Shown: positions 25,829 through 37,596, numbered from the stretch's first letter. The stretch is 64,000 nucleotides of DNA from Acanthornis magna (GCA_036785705.1 JAWUZG010000036.1:13201501-13265500); one strand, 5' to 3'. A program made the numbers and translations. Notes: generated by a model from the letters alone, not told the origin.

Positions 25829-27056
25829 ACCCAGTGGCCAAAGGCTGGTCTCGTTGTCTGCAGAATTGTACAGCTATGGTTTTAATGGTAACTGAAGCCC
25901 AAAACTGACAGCAAGAGGATCTCTTATTGTTACAGTGTCCCATCACATTAAAACTTTGTTAACTGAAAGAGTCTCTGAGTGGATGACCAGCACTCGGTTA
26001 TTACAGTATGACACCTGTCTAATGGAACAGGAGGATTTAGAATTGAGAACTGAGAAAGGGTTTAATCCAGCCTGCCATTTAACAGGCCCTGAGGAAGGAG
26101 CCTTAAAGGAGACTTATGACTGTATCCAGGTAACAGATCTCCAGAACCGAGCTAGGGAAGCTTTACGGGACACCGCTCTGCCAAATGAGGAAAAGGTGTT
26201 TATTGATGGATCTTCAAGGGTAATAGAAGGAAAAGGGGTTACAGGATATTCTGTAGCAAAGGGAAGGGAATTGCAATAAGAGAAGTTTATTAAGAATGCT
26301 TGGTCCCTCTGTGTTCTTTCCCATGACAACAAATCCTGGGGTGGCCTGGGGCAGCAGGCTGGGAGTGCAGCAGTAGTGCCTCTGGAGAAGGCTTCTGCCT
26401 GTGGAGCCTCTTTCTGCTTGTGCCCCCACAAAGGGCCACGGTGGAAAGCAGTGCCCGTTCTAAGGGCTACACTTCCCGAAGGGGACCGAGACTTCTCGGC
26501 TCCCTGCACAGAGGGGAAGGGCAGCCGAGACTGAGCAATGCCCAGCCTGCTGCAGGCCGGTCAGTCACTAACTCCTGCAGCATGACCTGGCTGCTGGGGA
26601 AACCAGAGCATGCACAGGAAGGGGAGGCAAATGCACAGCTTTAGGGCTTCTGTAGGCTGCACTGTGTGAGGTGTTCTCTGTCCCCTCTTGTCTGCTGTGG
26701 CTGTGCACCTGTGTGGATGGGGTGGCTGCTGGAGCAGCCAGAGATGTGTGCCGGCAGCTGAGGTTTACAGAGCTTGCTCTTGCACTGAAGGCAAAGGGAT
26801 GGGCTGAGGTCTCTGGCAAGCTGAGTTCTTCAGGAAGCCATACTCTCCTTTTGGAGGTGATGAATTTACCAGAAGAGGTGGAAATAGTGCATATAACGGG
26901 ACATCAGGCATGGTACTCAGAAGAGACAACAGGTAATCAGCGGGCCAATGGAGATGTTCAGAAAGCAGCACTTTTGCCAGAGGATCTTCCCTTTACTCCC
27001 TGTGGCTCACCTACTGCCAGAGAAACTGTCTTTTCCACCCAAGGAGCTGGAAATCA
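25829..27056 (+). pseudogene. pol remnant: RNase H domain
   Basis: The open frame 25935-26279 (preceded by matching sequence from DPVAKGW at about 25829) carries a connection segment and then FIDGSS (26199-26216), which contains the first RNase H catalytic Asp. The C-terminal part is at about 26860-26970 and includes HITGHQ and GNQRAN. In that last motif Asn replaces the Asp normally found. The 470 bases between (about 26280-26750) are GC-richer and do not read as RNase H, so a further insertion or rearrangement is likely. Confidence 0.7.
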
Positions 27057-27810
27057 TTAATGAGAGCGCAGCAGAGAAAAAAGGGAATAATTGGTTCACA
27101 ACGGATGGCAAACAATGGATACCAAAAGCTTTGGCCCTGCAAATATTAAAACAACTCCATGGGTAGAGTCATTGGAGTTCTCAAGGACTGGCAGAGACCT
27201 TTGTCAAGATGTAATGCCTTAGGTAGTTTTGTTTTAGCCAAACGAGCTATTGAAGGGTGCCTGGCTAAAGTTAATAGCCAGGCTACAAAGGAGATTGCAA
27301 GGCAGAGGAGTGACCTTGGGCTATACTTTAGTCCTTTCCACGGATGTCAGGTGTATCTTGCTGAGATGTCCCAGGCAACAGGGCTTAAATATCTTCCGGT
27401 AGTGGTATGCTGGCTGGCAAGGTGGCCAAAGGCGTTTCTAGTCACTTCGGCAACGACTTGGTAGTTAACTAATGATTTCTATATATGAGATTGTGAAGGC
27501 AGTGGACTTGGAAGGGGGAACTCATTTTACAGGGGGATTCTTCAAGGGATTATGGCTGGTTTCAGAATTCAGAATTTGGACCTCTGTAGCCCCTGGCACT
27601 CTGAGAATTCAGGTCAAATAGAAAGGATGAATGGAGAAACAAAGAAACACCTTTTGAACCTAGTGACAGAAACTAAGATGCTATGGGTATGGCTTTTGCC
27701 GTTAGCTTTGGCAAGAATAAGAGCCAAACCCTTTGGGGATATTCAATTATACCCCTTTGAATTGCTTGGGATTTTTGCCCTGTTAATTTTCAATGTGGCA
27801 GGGAGGTGAA
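27057..27810 (+). pseudogene. pol remnant: integrase
   Basis: Integrase-like blocks occur in two frames. In 27159-27464 a decayed zinc-binding region (GCLAKVN, second Cys absent) is followed by the first core strand. There VVVCWLARWPKAF has Cys (27408-27410) in place of the first DDE aspartate. The second core motif reads EGGTHFTG (27511-27534), with Glu where the second Asp is expected. The third motif SGQIERMN (Glu at 27621-27623) is intact in the frame from 27552. At least one frameshift and a stop separate these parts. Confidence 0.75.
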
Positions 27811-28089
27811 AATGTATATTAAATAAGTATGTGGCCAGGATACTGTGTCTCATTAAATCTCTTTGACAGGAAGCCCAGCTAGCACAGACACTGCCTTTGG
27901 ACTTTGCTGTTCATAACATCCAACCAGGACCATAGGAACAGCAGTGAGGACAGCTGAGCACAAGTGGACCCATCACACCCAAGTCAAGGTCTCTAAAACC
28001 GCAGAGATTTGGACTTCTCAACAGAAGGAAAAGGATGGAAGACCTCAGTAACCATGAATCATCTGCAAAGACCTCTAGTGAATAATGGG

Positions 28090-28160
28090 CTACTATGATT
28101 TACTGTATTATCTGTTTCTCTATATTTTCTTGCCACACTTGGTGCAGGGACCAGACATGG
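28090..28160 (+). pseudogene. Possible env start remnant
   Basis: After integrase, a short hydrophobic frame beginning with ATG (ATGATTTACTG, about 28096) reads like a signal peptide rich in Ile, Cys, Phe and Ser. It reaches only to the polypurine tract. If it is env, almost the whole gene is deleted. The assignment is weak, because any hydrophobic 20-residue frame would look similar. Confidence 0.2.
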
Positions 28161-28176
28161 AAAAGTCAGGAGGGGG
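28161..28176 (+). other. Polypurine tract candidate before the 3' LTR
   Basis: AAAAGTCAGGAGGGGG lies directly before TGTTTC. A purine run ending in Gs just upstream of a TG is typical of the plus-strand primer site of retroviruses. It implies the full U3 starts at 28177, about 85 bases before the part shared with the 5' LTR. Confidence 0.6.
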
Positions 28177-28712
28177 TGTTTCAAATGTTCCAGGTTGTTA
28201 AAAAAGGTTGAGTTAATAATAACTAGGGTTTGTAAAGACAAATTGAGAAATGAGGACGTTTTGATGGGGAAGATGTGTGCTAATATCTTTACAAACAATA
28301 TTATGGGTGAAGATATGGGTGCTTGAAATGGGTCTTAATGTCTGTGTTGACTGCAAGCAGCAAGGTCATTACAGAGTCCAGACACCCTGACCCCTGAAAC
28401 CCTGAAACAGACAAGTGCATCTGCACCTGAACCTTGGGGTAAAGTGACAGGTTCAGGGGTGGGCGGAGGGGAATATGTGGTAGGCAGATCAGGAAGGCTG
28501 CACCTTCCTAGTACCTCAGCCAATGGGGAAAGGAAGAGGGCAACGTGCAGCCAGGAGTTTAGGATAAAAGGAGGCTGTGCCCTCTGAAACCTTCGGAGAG
28601 AAAACTAATGTGCCCCAGTGAACTCTCTCCCTTTATTCGAATAAAGTTATAGGACTCCTCTGTTTCGTTTTTGGCCATAAACCTCTGGCACCGTGGCTTA
28701 ATATTCCTGACA
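28177..28712 (+). mobile_element. 3' LTR of the endogenous retrovirus
   Basis: From 28262 it matches the 5' LTR with scattered substitutions and small indels. It has the same TATA-like ATAAAAGG (near 28564) and AATAAA (28640-28645), and ends CTGACA at 28712. The first 85 bases (28177-28261) follow the polypurine tract but have no clear counterpart in front of the 5' LTR. The divergence between LTRs indicates an old insertion. Confidence 0.82.
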
Positions 28713-31700
28713 TTTATTTTACTGGCAAGGTCTGTTCTTACGTCTCCCAGGTCAACTTGTCCTGAAGGAAAGTTTTGATAAGATAGCACCTACTGTGGGG
28801 AAAGATCAAATTAGGTTTAGGTTCCCGTGACCACGTAGGATTGTTTTAGATTTTTTTCAGGTATATCTATTGTTTGAAAATAACTGTTTCAAGGCACATA
28901 TTTTAAACAGTAAATGTACATTCTTTCTTAAAGTAGAAAATATATGCACACATAGACTATTCATCCATAACTTTCAGTAACATCTATGCTATAGATGCTT
29001 CCAGTCTATGCTGTATAAATTATTACATCAACATGAAAAATTACAAATTTTACCATTCTTGAATGAAACAGTCAATGTTTCAACAATTTTTTAAAAGGAT
29101 TTCAGACTAGTTAATGCTAGACTGGACACAGCACCTGCTGTCCTCCATGTCTTCCACCTGTGTATCAGATCTAAATCATTCACTTAATGCTAGGCATAAG
29201 ATGAAAAAATCCTTTTCTTTGGGAGAGGAGGAGCTGGGGATAGTTCTGATATCTGAAGTTATCCACAAGTACTAAGAAATGTTATTATGCAAGTAAGTGT
29301 TCTGGTACAGGACCTGCCACCTTCACAGCTTCCTTACATATCTTAAGCACAAAGTCAAAGCAAGTCTCAGTCAACAGAATTATTTTTACATTGTTCTCCA
29401 AAATTATTCCAGGATCCATATAGCACTGCAGAAATTTTGGACACTGCCGCCAGAACAGAAGACTCTCTTAAATGCCAAAGCTTGGAAGTCACAGGACATT
29501 ACGGCTTCTAGCATCCACTTAACCTCCAAAATTCCCACTAATTTTTCCAACTTAAAAATCTGTACTTAAATGCTGACTCAATTTTGGTTTCCACAGTAAT
29601 TAAATATGGTTTTCTTTGTGACAGATACTGCAGTCAGAGTTTGATGTGACTGAGTCAGTATGATAGAAACCCCGGTTCAGCGTGAGTCTGGATGCATAAA
29701 AACAGTAATGTGCTCAACTTCTACTACTAACAATTTAAAACCTTCCAAGACCTGATCAGTAACATTCTCCTTGACATAGTAGGTTTAGGTTAAAGGTTGT
29801 GATAATGTAAGGCATATTTTTTTCCTCAAGATCTATCCTCAACTTTCTAATAGGTAGTAGAAAGTAGATACAAAACCAGGAGTCAAAAACTCTTGAATTC
29901 TCTTCACAGTTTGATTATTGGCTTGTTCTTTAGCCTTGGCAGTTGCACTACCCCTTTGTGTGCAAGCTTTCCTATGCATAAAATGAAAATAACACTATGT
30001 TTTCACTAACTGAAAAGGTTACCCAAAGGTATCGTGAGGATTTTCTCATGTTTACAATGCTTTTAAAATAAAGAAATATGCAGTGAAAGTGCCAAGAATT
30101 ATTGTGTTGCTCTTCATTATTCTTAACTGGCAGGTGAGTCAGGGAACACAGATGCTGTTGAAGAGAGCCTAGACCCATGAGAAGCTTCCTGAGAAAAGTT
30201 ATTGCTTGGCAAGCTCAAGGTCATAATTCTGAGCTAAATAGTAAATGAAATAACAAGTTTTCATTTTTCTACCTCTTTCTCTTTCAGAAGTATGTGAACC
30301 ATAGTCCCCACTTATTTGCACTACATACACTGCTCTACTGAGTTGCAAATAAATAAACCTGAAGAGCAGCTTTTCCCAGCTTTTATTTTTATTGTGTGTT
30401 ATTTGGCTAAGGTCAAATCTTCTTGCTTTTATGATCTCTCTCTAACACTCATTTCCTTAAAATAATAAAATTTTAGCATCTTATCTGTTCTTTTAAAAAC
30501 AGTTTGCTGGTATAGTAAGTGAATAACTGCAAAATTACGGCACAGGATTAATATATTTCAGTTGTCTAACATTTGAAAAAGCTTTTCTTGCACTGACTAC
30601 AGAGAACGAAATCTAGTCTTTGAGGTATTCCTTGGACAGGGAGAAGACAATTAGCAAGCAAGTGGTAGGCATTAAGACATGTTTAGTTTGAAACTAGATT
30701 CTCATTCTGTATTGCCAAGTATCAAACGTACAGTGATGATGCTAAAAACATTTTGCTACTATTTCTTTTCAAAAACAGATATTAAAAATTTTACATTCAC
30801 CTTTAAAGGGCCTGGGGATAATTTTAAATCAAGCTTTTATCTGATTTCCAATATAGAGAGCGTTGATTGCCTCTTTAATGGATAATAAAACACAGAAGTT
30901 TTAAGCAGTATAGTGACTATCTAATCCACAGAACTTAAATTAAGGAAAAACATAAATTAAGACAGAAGGAACATTGCAAAAAAATGCTTCAGAAATTAGC
31001 TGTCATGTAAATTGTTCTTGTAGCTCCCTAGAGTTTCATGAACACACTAATATGCACACCCTCCGTTGTACATAAGCAATACGAAAGCAATTTAAAACAG
31101 ATTTTATGTTGTACAGTTATAATAATCTCTCCCAAATGATGTTTGAGCAAAGACCAGGATAAATAGTAAGAAGAGACATTATACATACCAAATTACGGAT
31201 AACTAAATGAATCACCAGATTATTTTATAATTTTTTGTTCTGAAAGCCTTTCTAATACCTTTCAATTCCAAAACAACCTTTTGCTTTCAAATAATGCTTT
31301 CAACAAAATCTTGATGAGTTTGATATACTCATATTTCTGGAGTTTACATGCAATGAACATGACATTTTCCATCAGATTTTGTCAATCGTGTTAAGAGGAC
31401 ACAAGTATCACAGCAACAGCTGGGATAGTCCTTTTCAATTGAAAAAGCTATTTAAAGGCGAAACAAAGAAATTCTTCAGTCCCTGACACCTTGGATCTGT
31501 AGCATGGAAAGTGGGGTAGGTGTATGTGCCATGGCACTTCACGGTGTTCAGTAGGGTCTATGTCCTACCCCATCTTCTCATAATCATTTCTTCTCCAGAG
31601 TCAGACAATGCAGAGATTGTTTCCAGAACAAAGGGGACTGCATGGACTTTCATAATGTATCATGGAGCTTTGCACAAATCAATACCATCATTACAGAAAG

Positions 31701-34700
31701 ATTTGATCAACTATCGTAAATCACATCCAAGTGTTTGAAAGAAGAAATCAAACATACGGTATCACACTGACTATGCAATATAAATATTTGCTAGAGTATT
31801 GAATCAGGGTGGGAGATGTGGCTATTGGTCAAAGTAAATACAGAAGTAAGTAAACATTTGAAATACTTATTATAAAGTAGGTAAGATAAATACCTTAAAT
31901 CTCCTCAAATAAATAACTTTACATATGTAACAGTCACCCACCATTTTAATACCATATATTTTGGAGAAAGCAAAAGCATTCTATTGCCAATCCTTTCTTA
32001 TCTGTGCATCCCATCTTAAATGCCATTATAGCTGTTGCCTACCCCAAAACATTTGGTAAATTTTGTTACAGTTATTTGAGGAAAACTGGCCAAACTATAC
32101 ACCACACCCCAAGTAGCCAAGCTATCCCAGTTTACAGGAAAATATTGCAATTGATATTCTATATATACAGGTTATATATAGTGCTTATTAAATAAAAATG
32201 AAGGAAGAACTGAAATATTAAAAGCAATTGTCTGCCTGTTTCTAATCTTTCCCACAGAATGCCTGGCAATTGTTACATTTCATAATTGTAATGGATGATA
32301 CCAGCTGCAGGGTCAGCCTACCAATTTGCAAGCACTTGTGCTTATAGCATGCTAAGCATTTTTGCACATGAAACTCAATAGGAGACATAAATTCTTCATC
32401 TTAAAAATAATCTTTATTAGAGTCCCCGTGTAACCTGGATGAAAAAAATAAGAATCTGGCTCCATGTATGCATGGAATGAAATTAGAAGGGTACAAAAAT
32501 GGCAAGGCATTGTGATGTCTCAAAGTCAGAAGGGCAGGAGTTTACAAAGTGAAAGATTAAGAAAAGCATTACTGAAAATTTGCTTTCCAGCTTTTAATCT
32601 ATGCTGCTATTTGGTTTTTGTTGGTTTTTTTTGGTTTTTTTTTTTTAATACAAGCTTTATTTTTACTCCTCTACAAAGCTATCACACAACCAGGAGCAAT
32701 CCTGCGACAGCATAAAGATATAAAGAGAGATAAAAGGGAGAGAAAAGGAATATGAAAATGGGATCGTGTGTATGCACACATGCATATGTGCATGTTCAGA
32801 ACAGAACACATATTTTATTTAAAAAACTATATCCAATGTCATTGTTTTTAATTTTGCATATTCCAGTCAATTAAGTCACAGCATAAGAGGATTTATAATC
32901 CTATCTCTTGGATCTTTTAGCATCCAAAAGGTAGCATTACAAAGCCTAAATTATAAATGTATGATTCTTCCAAAATCATACATTTATAATTTAGGATGTT
33001 TTCAGTGGTGAAATTCTTCTGCTTCAGAATGAGTTTCTATGACCTAGATGCTCTTCTACCTTCATTTACCTACTGAAGACAGAGAATCCCCACACCCACA
33101 CTTTGATTTCATCTCCTCAACTGCACATTTCAAAGGCAGGGAAAGTAAGCTGCATTTCCACAGACATAATAGGACCCCTAAGTTTATGCACTTTCATGCA
33201 GACAAGAAGACAGATAAAAGGATAGTTCTCTCCAGCTGTTTGGCTGGCATTATAAGCATGTAAATGGGAAATTCATAGCTGCTTGAGAGAGAGCTAACAA
33301 CCGAAAAATAGCACTAAACATCTAGAGAAATTTAATTTCCTGAACAATATTCTTCCTGTGTCCCTGTAATTGCTCTTTATCTAAAAAAGAATCATAAAAG
33401 CTGAAGATTTTGTATTACAAAGTAATACCAAAATTATGATTGCTTCTGTTGTTGTGTTTAGTTTTGGTTTGTTTGTTTAAACAGCCTGGCAGTTCCATTC
33501 AACAATCTGTAGGTTTCCAGTTTCCCTGTCACTCTCAGAATAATTTTTTTTTTTTGTCCAGTTTCAAAACACATTCCTACCAACCACAGAGATAAGTGGC
33601 ATAGACAGGGTACAAAGCTATCTCTTAATGCTGAGGAGAGATTCATACCGACAGAGAATTCTCTCAAAGAAGCAACCATTCTCTGAGTACAGCAGATAGC
33701 TAGGCATAGTAACCACAACGTTTTAGATTTGTTATTTATTTGAGTAACCTTCGAACTGTCCTCCTCTGGTGTATTTGCATCCAGACTGGAAAAAAACGCT
33801 GTCTCTAGAAATGTATGATCACTTAGGTATTTTCATCAGACAGTGTTTTTCATTCTGCTTTCTAATCTTTCCGATGTATCACATCAGGATCACACTTTTG
33901 TTTTTTTCCAGTCAGTGTTACTAGAAGCATTGCACTTATTTTCCTTCCGTATCTCAGACAATCTTCTCTCCAGATTCCATGGATAAAAAAACAAAAAACC
34001 AAGACACAAATCTATCTTCAAAACATCACTAAATTTCATTTTATTAACTCTCCAAATAATATTTTCATTTGTAAACAATCTAAATGTTTACATGCTGTTA
34101 TGGATGTAGACAGTGTTTCTCTGAGCATCTTTCAAGAAGATGTCACTTATTCAAAAATATAAAGACATCCAGATGCAAATAAGATATGGGAAGAGATTTT
34201 AAATTCAATATTAATATTAGCTGATTTTTATGGCTAAGCACCCTAATGAATACTTATGGGTTTACTCATGAACTACAAGTCCTACATTTTTTTTATAACT
34301 ACATTATTCAGAATATAGTCTTCTCTCAGAACATATGTTCAAAAGTTCTTAAGTGCTGCCTTTTAGCTCTCAGTATGTTCATCTTACCTTTTCCTTATAT
34401 ACTATTATGTTACCAAACAGCTGCACTGCCTCCACCATTGTAAGCAAAAATTTCCTACTAAACACTTTATAATTTAAAAAAAAAATACAGAAAATAGGAT
34501 GTTAGAAGCTTTAAAAACAGGAAAGTTTATTTCAGAAAAAGTCATAGATGTAATACGAAGAAATTATAATAGAAATCACTGTAACCAAATAGGTTCAAAC
34601 CATTTATGTTACAAATAATGTAGATATACAAGAGCAGGCAAAATCCCCTCAAGATTTTTTGAAACTAGTTTTGAAACTGTATAATTAAAAAAAAAAATTC

Positions 34701-35026
34701 TGTGTATAAAAGCTCCTTTTATCCTCTACTTCCTCCTCTTCTTCATCATCATAAACAGTTAATCAAGCCTCCAGAAACCTTCTTTCAGAATATGAAGTAT
34801 TAATAATCTTTGGAGAAGATGTTTTTTAGACGTTTTTTTTACTAGGTATGGCCATAAGCTTCAAAAGCAGTATTACCAAGTGTCAGACAAATTTACAGAC
34901 ATTTTATTCCTCTTTTTTCATTTAGGGCATTTAGAAAAGAAGTAGGCTTCTCTCCTAGAAGCAGCATCTGCTGCCCTGCAGCTGCCACAGATAATGTTGA
35001 ATAAATAACAAATTGCTGGACCTTAC
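28713..35026. other. PDE4D intron between the retrovirus and the PDE4D7-type exon
   Basis: AT-rich unique sequence. Apart from a perfect inverted repeat (32945-32995) nothing is recognised. Short open frames, such as 90 codons at 29297-29569, lack family resemblance. Confidence 0.5.
32945..32995. repeat. Perfect 22-bp inverted repeat with a 7-base loop
   Basis: The arm at 32945-32966 (starting CCTAAATTATAAATG) is the exact reverse complement of 32974-32995. The loop is CTTCCAA. The stem is AT-rich and symmetric, with no mismatch. Pairing stops at both outer ends, so it is a short isolated hairpin and not the end of a long inverted duplication. Confidence 0.95.
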
Positions 35027-35262
35027 CTGCTGGACTCAGCAGCTGTAATGGCAATCAGGGGAGGAATCCTCAGAGGAAGAGTTGTGGGCCTTGGGACAGT
35101 CTCAGTATCATTCTTTTTATCCCAGTCTGCCTGTTCTAGCTGCCTGAAAGCCAGCGGGGGAAGCTGGATATTACGGGACGATAATCTTCTCACAAGATAG
35201 GGCTCCATTGCTTGGGAAGGCTCTTCATCCTCAGTGCTGTGATGCAGAGCTTCTTCTGAAAC
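35027..35262 (-). CDS. PDE4D: PDE4D alternative 5' coding exon, PDE4D7-type N-terminus
   Basis: This internal coding exon of 236 nt encodes most of the PDE4D7-type N-terminus. It is bounded by an acceptor (a T-rich run, then TCGTAG|GTTTCAG at 35262) and a donor (CCAGCAG|GTAAGG, exon end 35027). Read in frame from its first base it gives 78 codons plus two bases. The first 18 residues (VSEEALHHSTEDEEPSQA) align without gaps to the mammalian residues just before MEPYLVRRLS. The rest includes RNIQLPPLAFRQLEQAD and a proline-rich PLRIPPLIAIT segment. RRLS, at exon residues 25-28, corresponds to the serine reported to be a PKA site in human PDE4D7. The exon ends in the same phase as the PDE4D4-type exon, so both can join the same downstream exon. 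The roughly 14 preceding residues and their first exon were not found and should lie above 64000. Confidence 0.92.
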
Positions 35263-36575
35263 CTACGACGAAGGCAAAAAATACCCACCATATAACAAAA
35301 TACTCATAATGTTAATTTGATAATTTTTAATTCCATAACTTCATTTCTAATAAAAATTATTTGTGCTTTAATATCATTTTTGAGAAAATTAAAGGGAATG
35401 ACAAAATATAGTCAAAAATTTCAAGGTTTTAAGTAATTTGGGGTTTTAAAAGCAAAGAAAAAGCATTCTTAGCATGACCATCATTTATCATTTTTATAAT
35501 TTTTATTATTAACACATATTCATACCTTGATAGGGAACAAAAACTTTGCACCAGACTGATTTCTTTCCCTCAAACTATGTGCTTCCCTACAAGTTATCTA
35601 TCTTTTGGAAGAACTGAGGGTCCAAATACTGATAATAAATTATTTTTAAAAGAGTAATAAACAGAGATTTGAAACTATATACCTCGACTAAAAACAGGAG
35701 AAACTTCACCTTAAATTTTCTCAGGTATCCCAGCTCCCATCTTTCTTTCTTGTTCACTGTAATTTCATGCTAATAGTAAGAGCTAGTAAGCACTACCATA
35801 GTGCTTAGAAGCCTCTGAAGGTGATGCCTGAATGAAATCTTATATTTAAGCATTAGTAAACATTATTTTCAATCTAATCATCTAAAGCTATGGTAATATT
35901 CTCTGAGTCAGGAAGAATGACAGCTAATTCAGTTAAGAAAATTCCATCTGGTAATGATATAAAGAGGAAAAAAATTGTTCTGAAACTTTTTGAAATTTTT
36001 AACAAACAGCTCACCATTGTGAGAGAAAATTTTCAGAAAAATTACTTTTTGGAGAGAGCTGATATTCTAAGAAATTTGCTTTTTTCCTTCATTTCTTATA
36101 CAAAGTCTTTTACCTTTACTTGATAAGTTGCCCAGCACAGATACCATGATCTGCACCTTTTGCCTTGAATACTTTCCTGTGAAGAAATCTAAGTTCTGAA
36201 CAAGTCTAAAGATTTTCTGCATCTAAATGAAGAACTAGAAAGACAGCCTATATATAGCTCTATATATCTTGATCAGGTGTCAGAGGCCTCATAGTCCTAA
36301 CACAATACTTGAGACTGTGGCATGGAGTATTGGCCTTTGCCAAACTGGAGGTCATGTGTACGATATGGTATAGGTGGTATACATGGTATACAAAATAAAG
36401 AAAGCTGGACTACGCCCACAATTTCCAAGCACACCTCCAGTTACAACACAGCCATTGGCTTCTGTTTAACCTCTCTCTTGAAGACTGGCACCTGAAAGGA
36501 AAACCTGCACAGCTGTGTATTCGCTCTGTGTGCACAGGGAGAGCCATTTATGAAACCCCTTTTATGATGAGTACT
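35263..36575. other. Intron upstream of the PDE4D7-type exon
   Basis: The first 20 bases hold the T-rich acceptor tract (minus strand). The rest is AT-rich with small palindromic TA-rich patches near 36245-36265. The expected preceding PDE4D7 exon was not found here. Confidence 0.5.
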
Positions 36576-37596
36576 TGTACTAGATTTGCATGGCCAGGTT
36601 CTGGTAGAAGTTGCCACAGGCTCTTCCCATGTCTGACAGAGCCAATACCAACCAGCTGCAAGATGGACACACTGCCCAGCCCATCAGTAGTGGTAGTAGC
36701 ACCTCTGGGATAGCTTATTTCAGAAAGGGGAAAAAAACCCTGAGCAACTGCAGCCGGAGTGAGAAATGAGAATATGTGAGCGCAATAGCCCTGCAGACAC
36801 CCAGATCAGTGAAGGAGGGACAGGAGGTTCTCCAGGCACCGGAGCTGAGGTTCCCCCACATCCTGTGGTGCAGCCCATAGTGAGGCAGCTGTGCCCCTGA
36901 GCCCATGGAAGTCCACGGGAATGCAGAGATCCACCTGCAGCCCATGGAGGAGACCCATGCTGGAGCAGGAGGATGCCTAAAGGGAAGCTGTAACTCCATT
37001 GGAAGCCCTTGCTCGAGCAGCTTTGCTGCCAGGAATTGTGACCCCCATGGGGGACCCGTGCTGGAGCAGCCTGTTAATGGAGGACTGCACCCTGTGGAAG
37101 GGACCCATGCTGGAGCAGTTTGTGGAGAACTGTGGCCCATGGGAAGGACTCAAGTTGCAGAGAAGTTTCTCCCATGGGAGGCACCACAAGGTAGAACAGG
37201 GGAAGAGTGTGAGAAATACTCCCTCTGTGGAGGAGAGAGAAGTGGAAACAACGTGGTGAACGGCCCACAGCTCCCATTCCCCATCCCCCTTCTCCGATGG
37301 TGAGGAGGAGAGAATTCTGGAGTGAAGTTGAGGCTGGGAAGAAGGGAGGGGTGGGTGGAAGGTGCTTTAGGGTTTAATTTTATTTTTCTCATTAACCTGT
37401 TCTGATTTGATTGGTAATATATTAAAATTCCTCAAGTCATGTCGGGTTTCCCTGTGATGGTAACTGCTGAGTGATCTCTCCCTAGCCTTATCTCAATCCA
37501 TCAGCCTCTCATGAATCTTTCTCTCCCCTGTCCAGTTGAGAAGGGGAGTGATAGAGCAGCTTTGGTGGGCACTTGGCATCCAGCCAAGGCCAACCA
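36576..37596 (+). mobile_element. Solo LTR of an avian endogenous retrovirus (about 1 kb)
   Basis: The segment opens TGTACTAGATTTGCATGGCC and ends GCCAAGGCCAACCA, giving TG...CA termini. I recognise it as a common bird LTR. Landmarks in order are the GATAGCTTATTTCAGAAAGG block (near 36710), a GC-rich middle with repeated CATGCTGGAGCAG units, a TTTAATTTTATTTTTCTCATT stretch, and the closing GTGATAGAGCAGCTTTGG block. No internal retroviral genes adjoin it, so it is a solo LTR left by recombination. It is probably ERVL-type, but the family is uncertain. It is antisense to PDE4D. Confidence 0.72.
36920..37130 (+). repeat. Imperfect GCTGGAGCAG repeats inside the LTR
   Basis: CCATGCTGGAGCAG-type cores recur at irregular spacing of about 50-70 bases (near 36956, 37058, 37106, with a weaker copy near 37008), each within a CCCATGG-containing unit. 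Stop-poor frames on both strands here are by-products of this repetition. Confidence 0.65.

Larger units (their letters stand above)
21666..28712 (+). mobile_element. Degenerate endogenous retrovirus, gammaretrovirus-like (class I), env largely lost
   Basis: Two related LTRs flank about 6.1 kb with the order primer site, leader with splice donor, gag remnant, pol remnants (RT, RNase H, integrase), a very short possible env remnant and a polypurine tract. Assignment rests on the proline-type primer site and on pol motifs in the expected order. Reading frames are broken by many stops and frameshifts. The RT catalytic motif and two integrase catalytic acids are changed, so the copy cannot code for active enzymes. 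A separate retroelement-like insert interrupts pol at about 25216-25828. The four bases before the 5' LTR match (CTTA) and after the 3' LTR (TTTA) could be a decayed target duplication. The element lies antisense to PDE4D. Confidence 0.88.
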
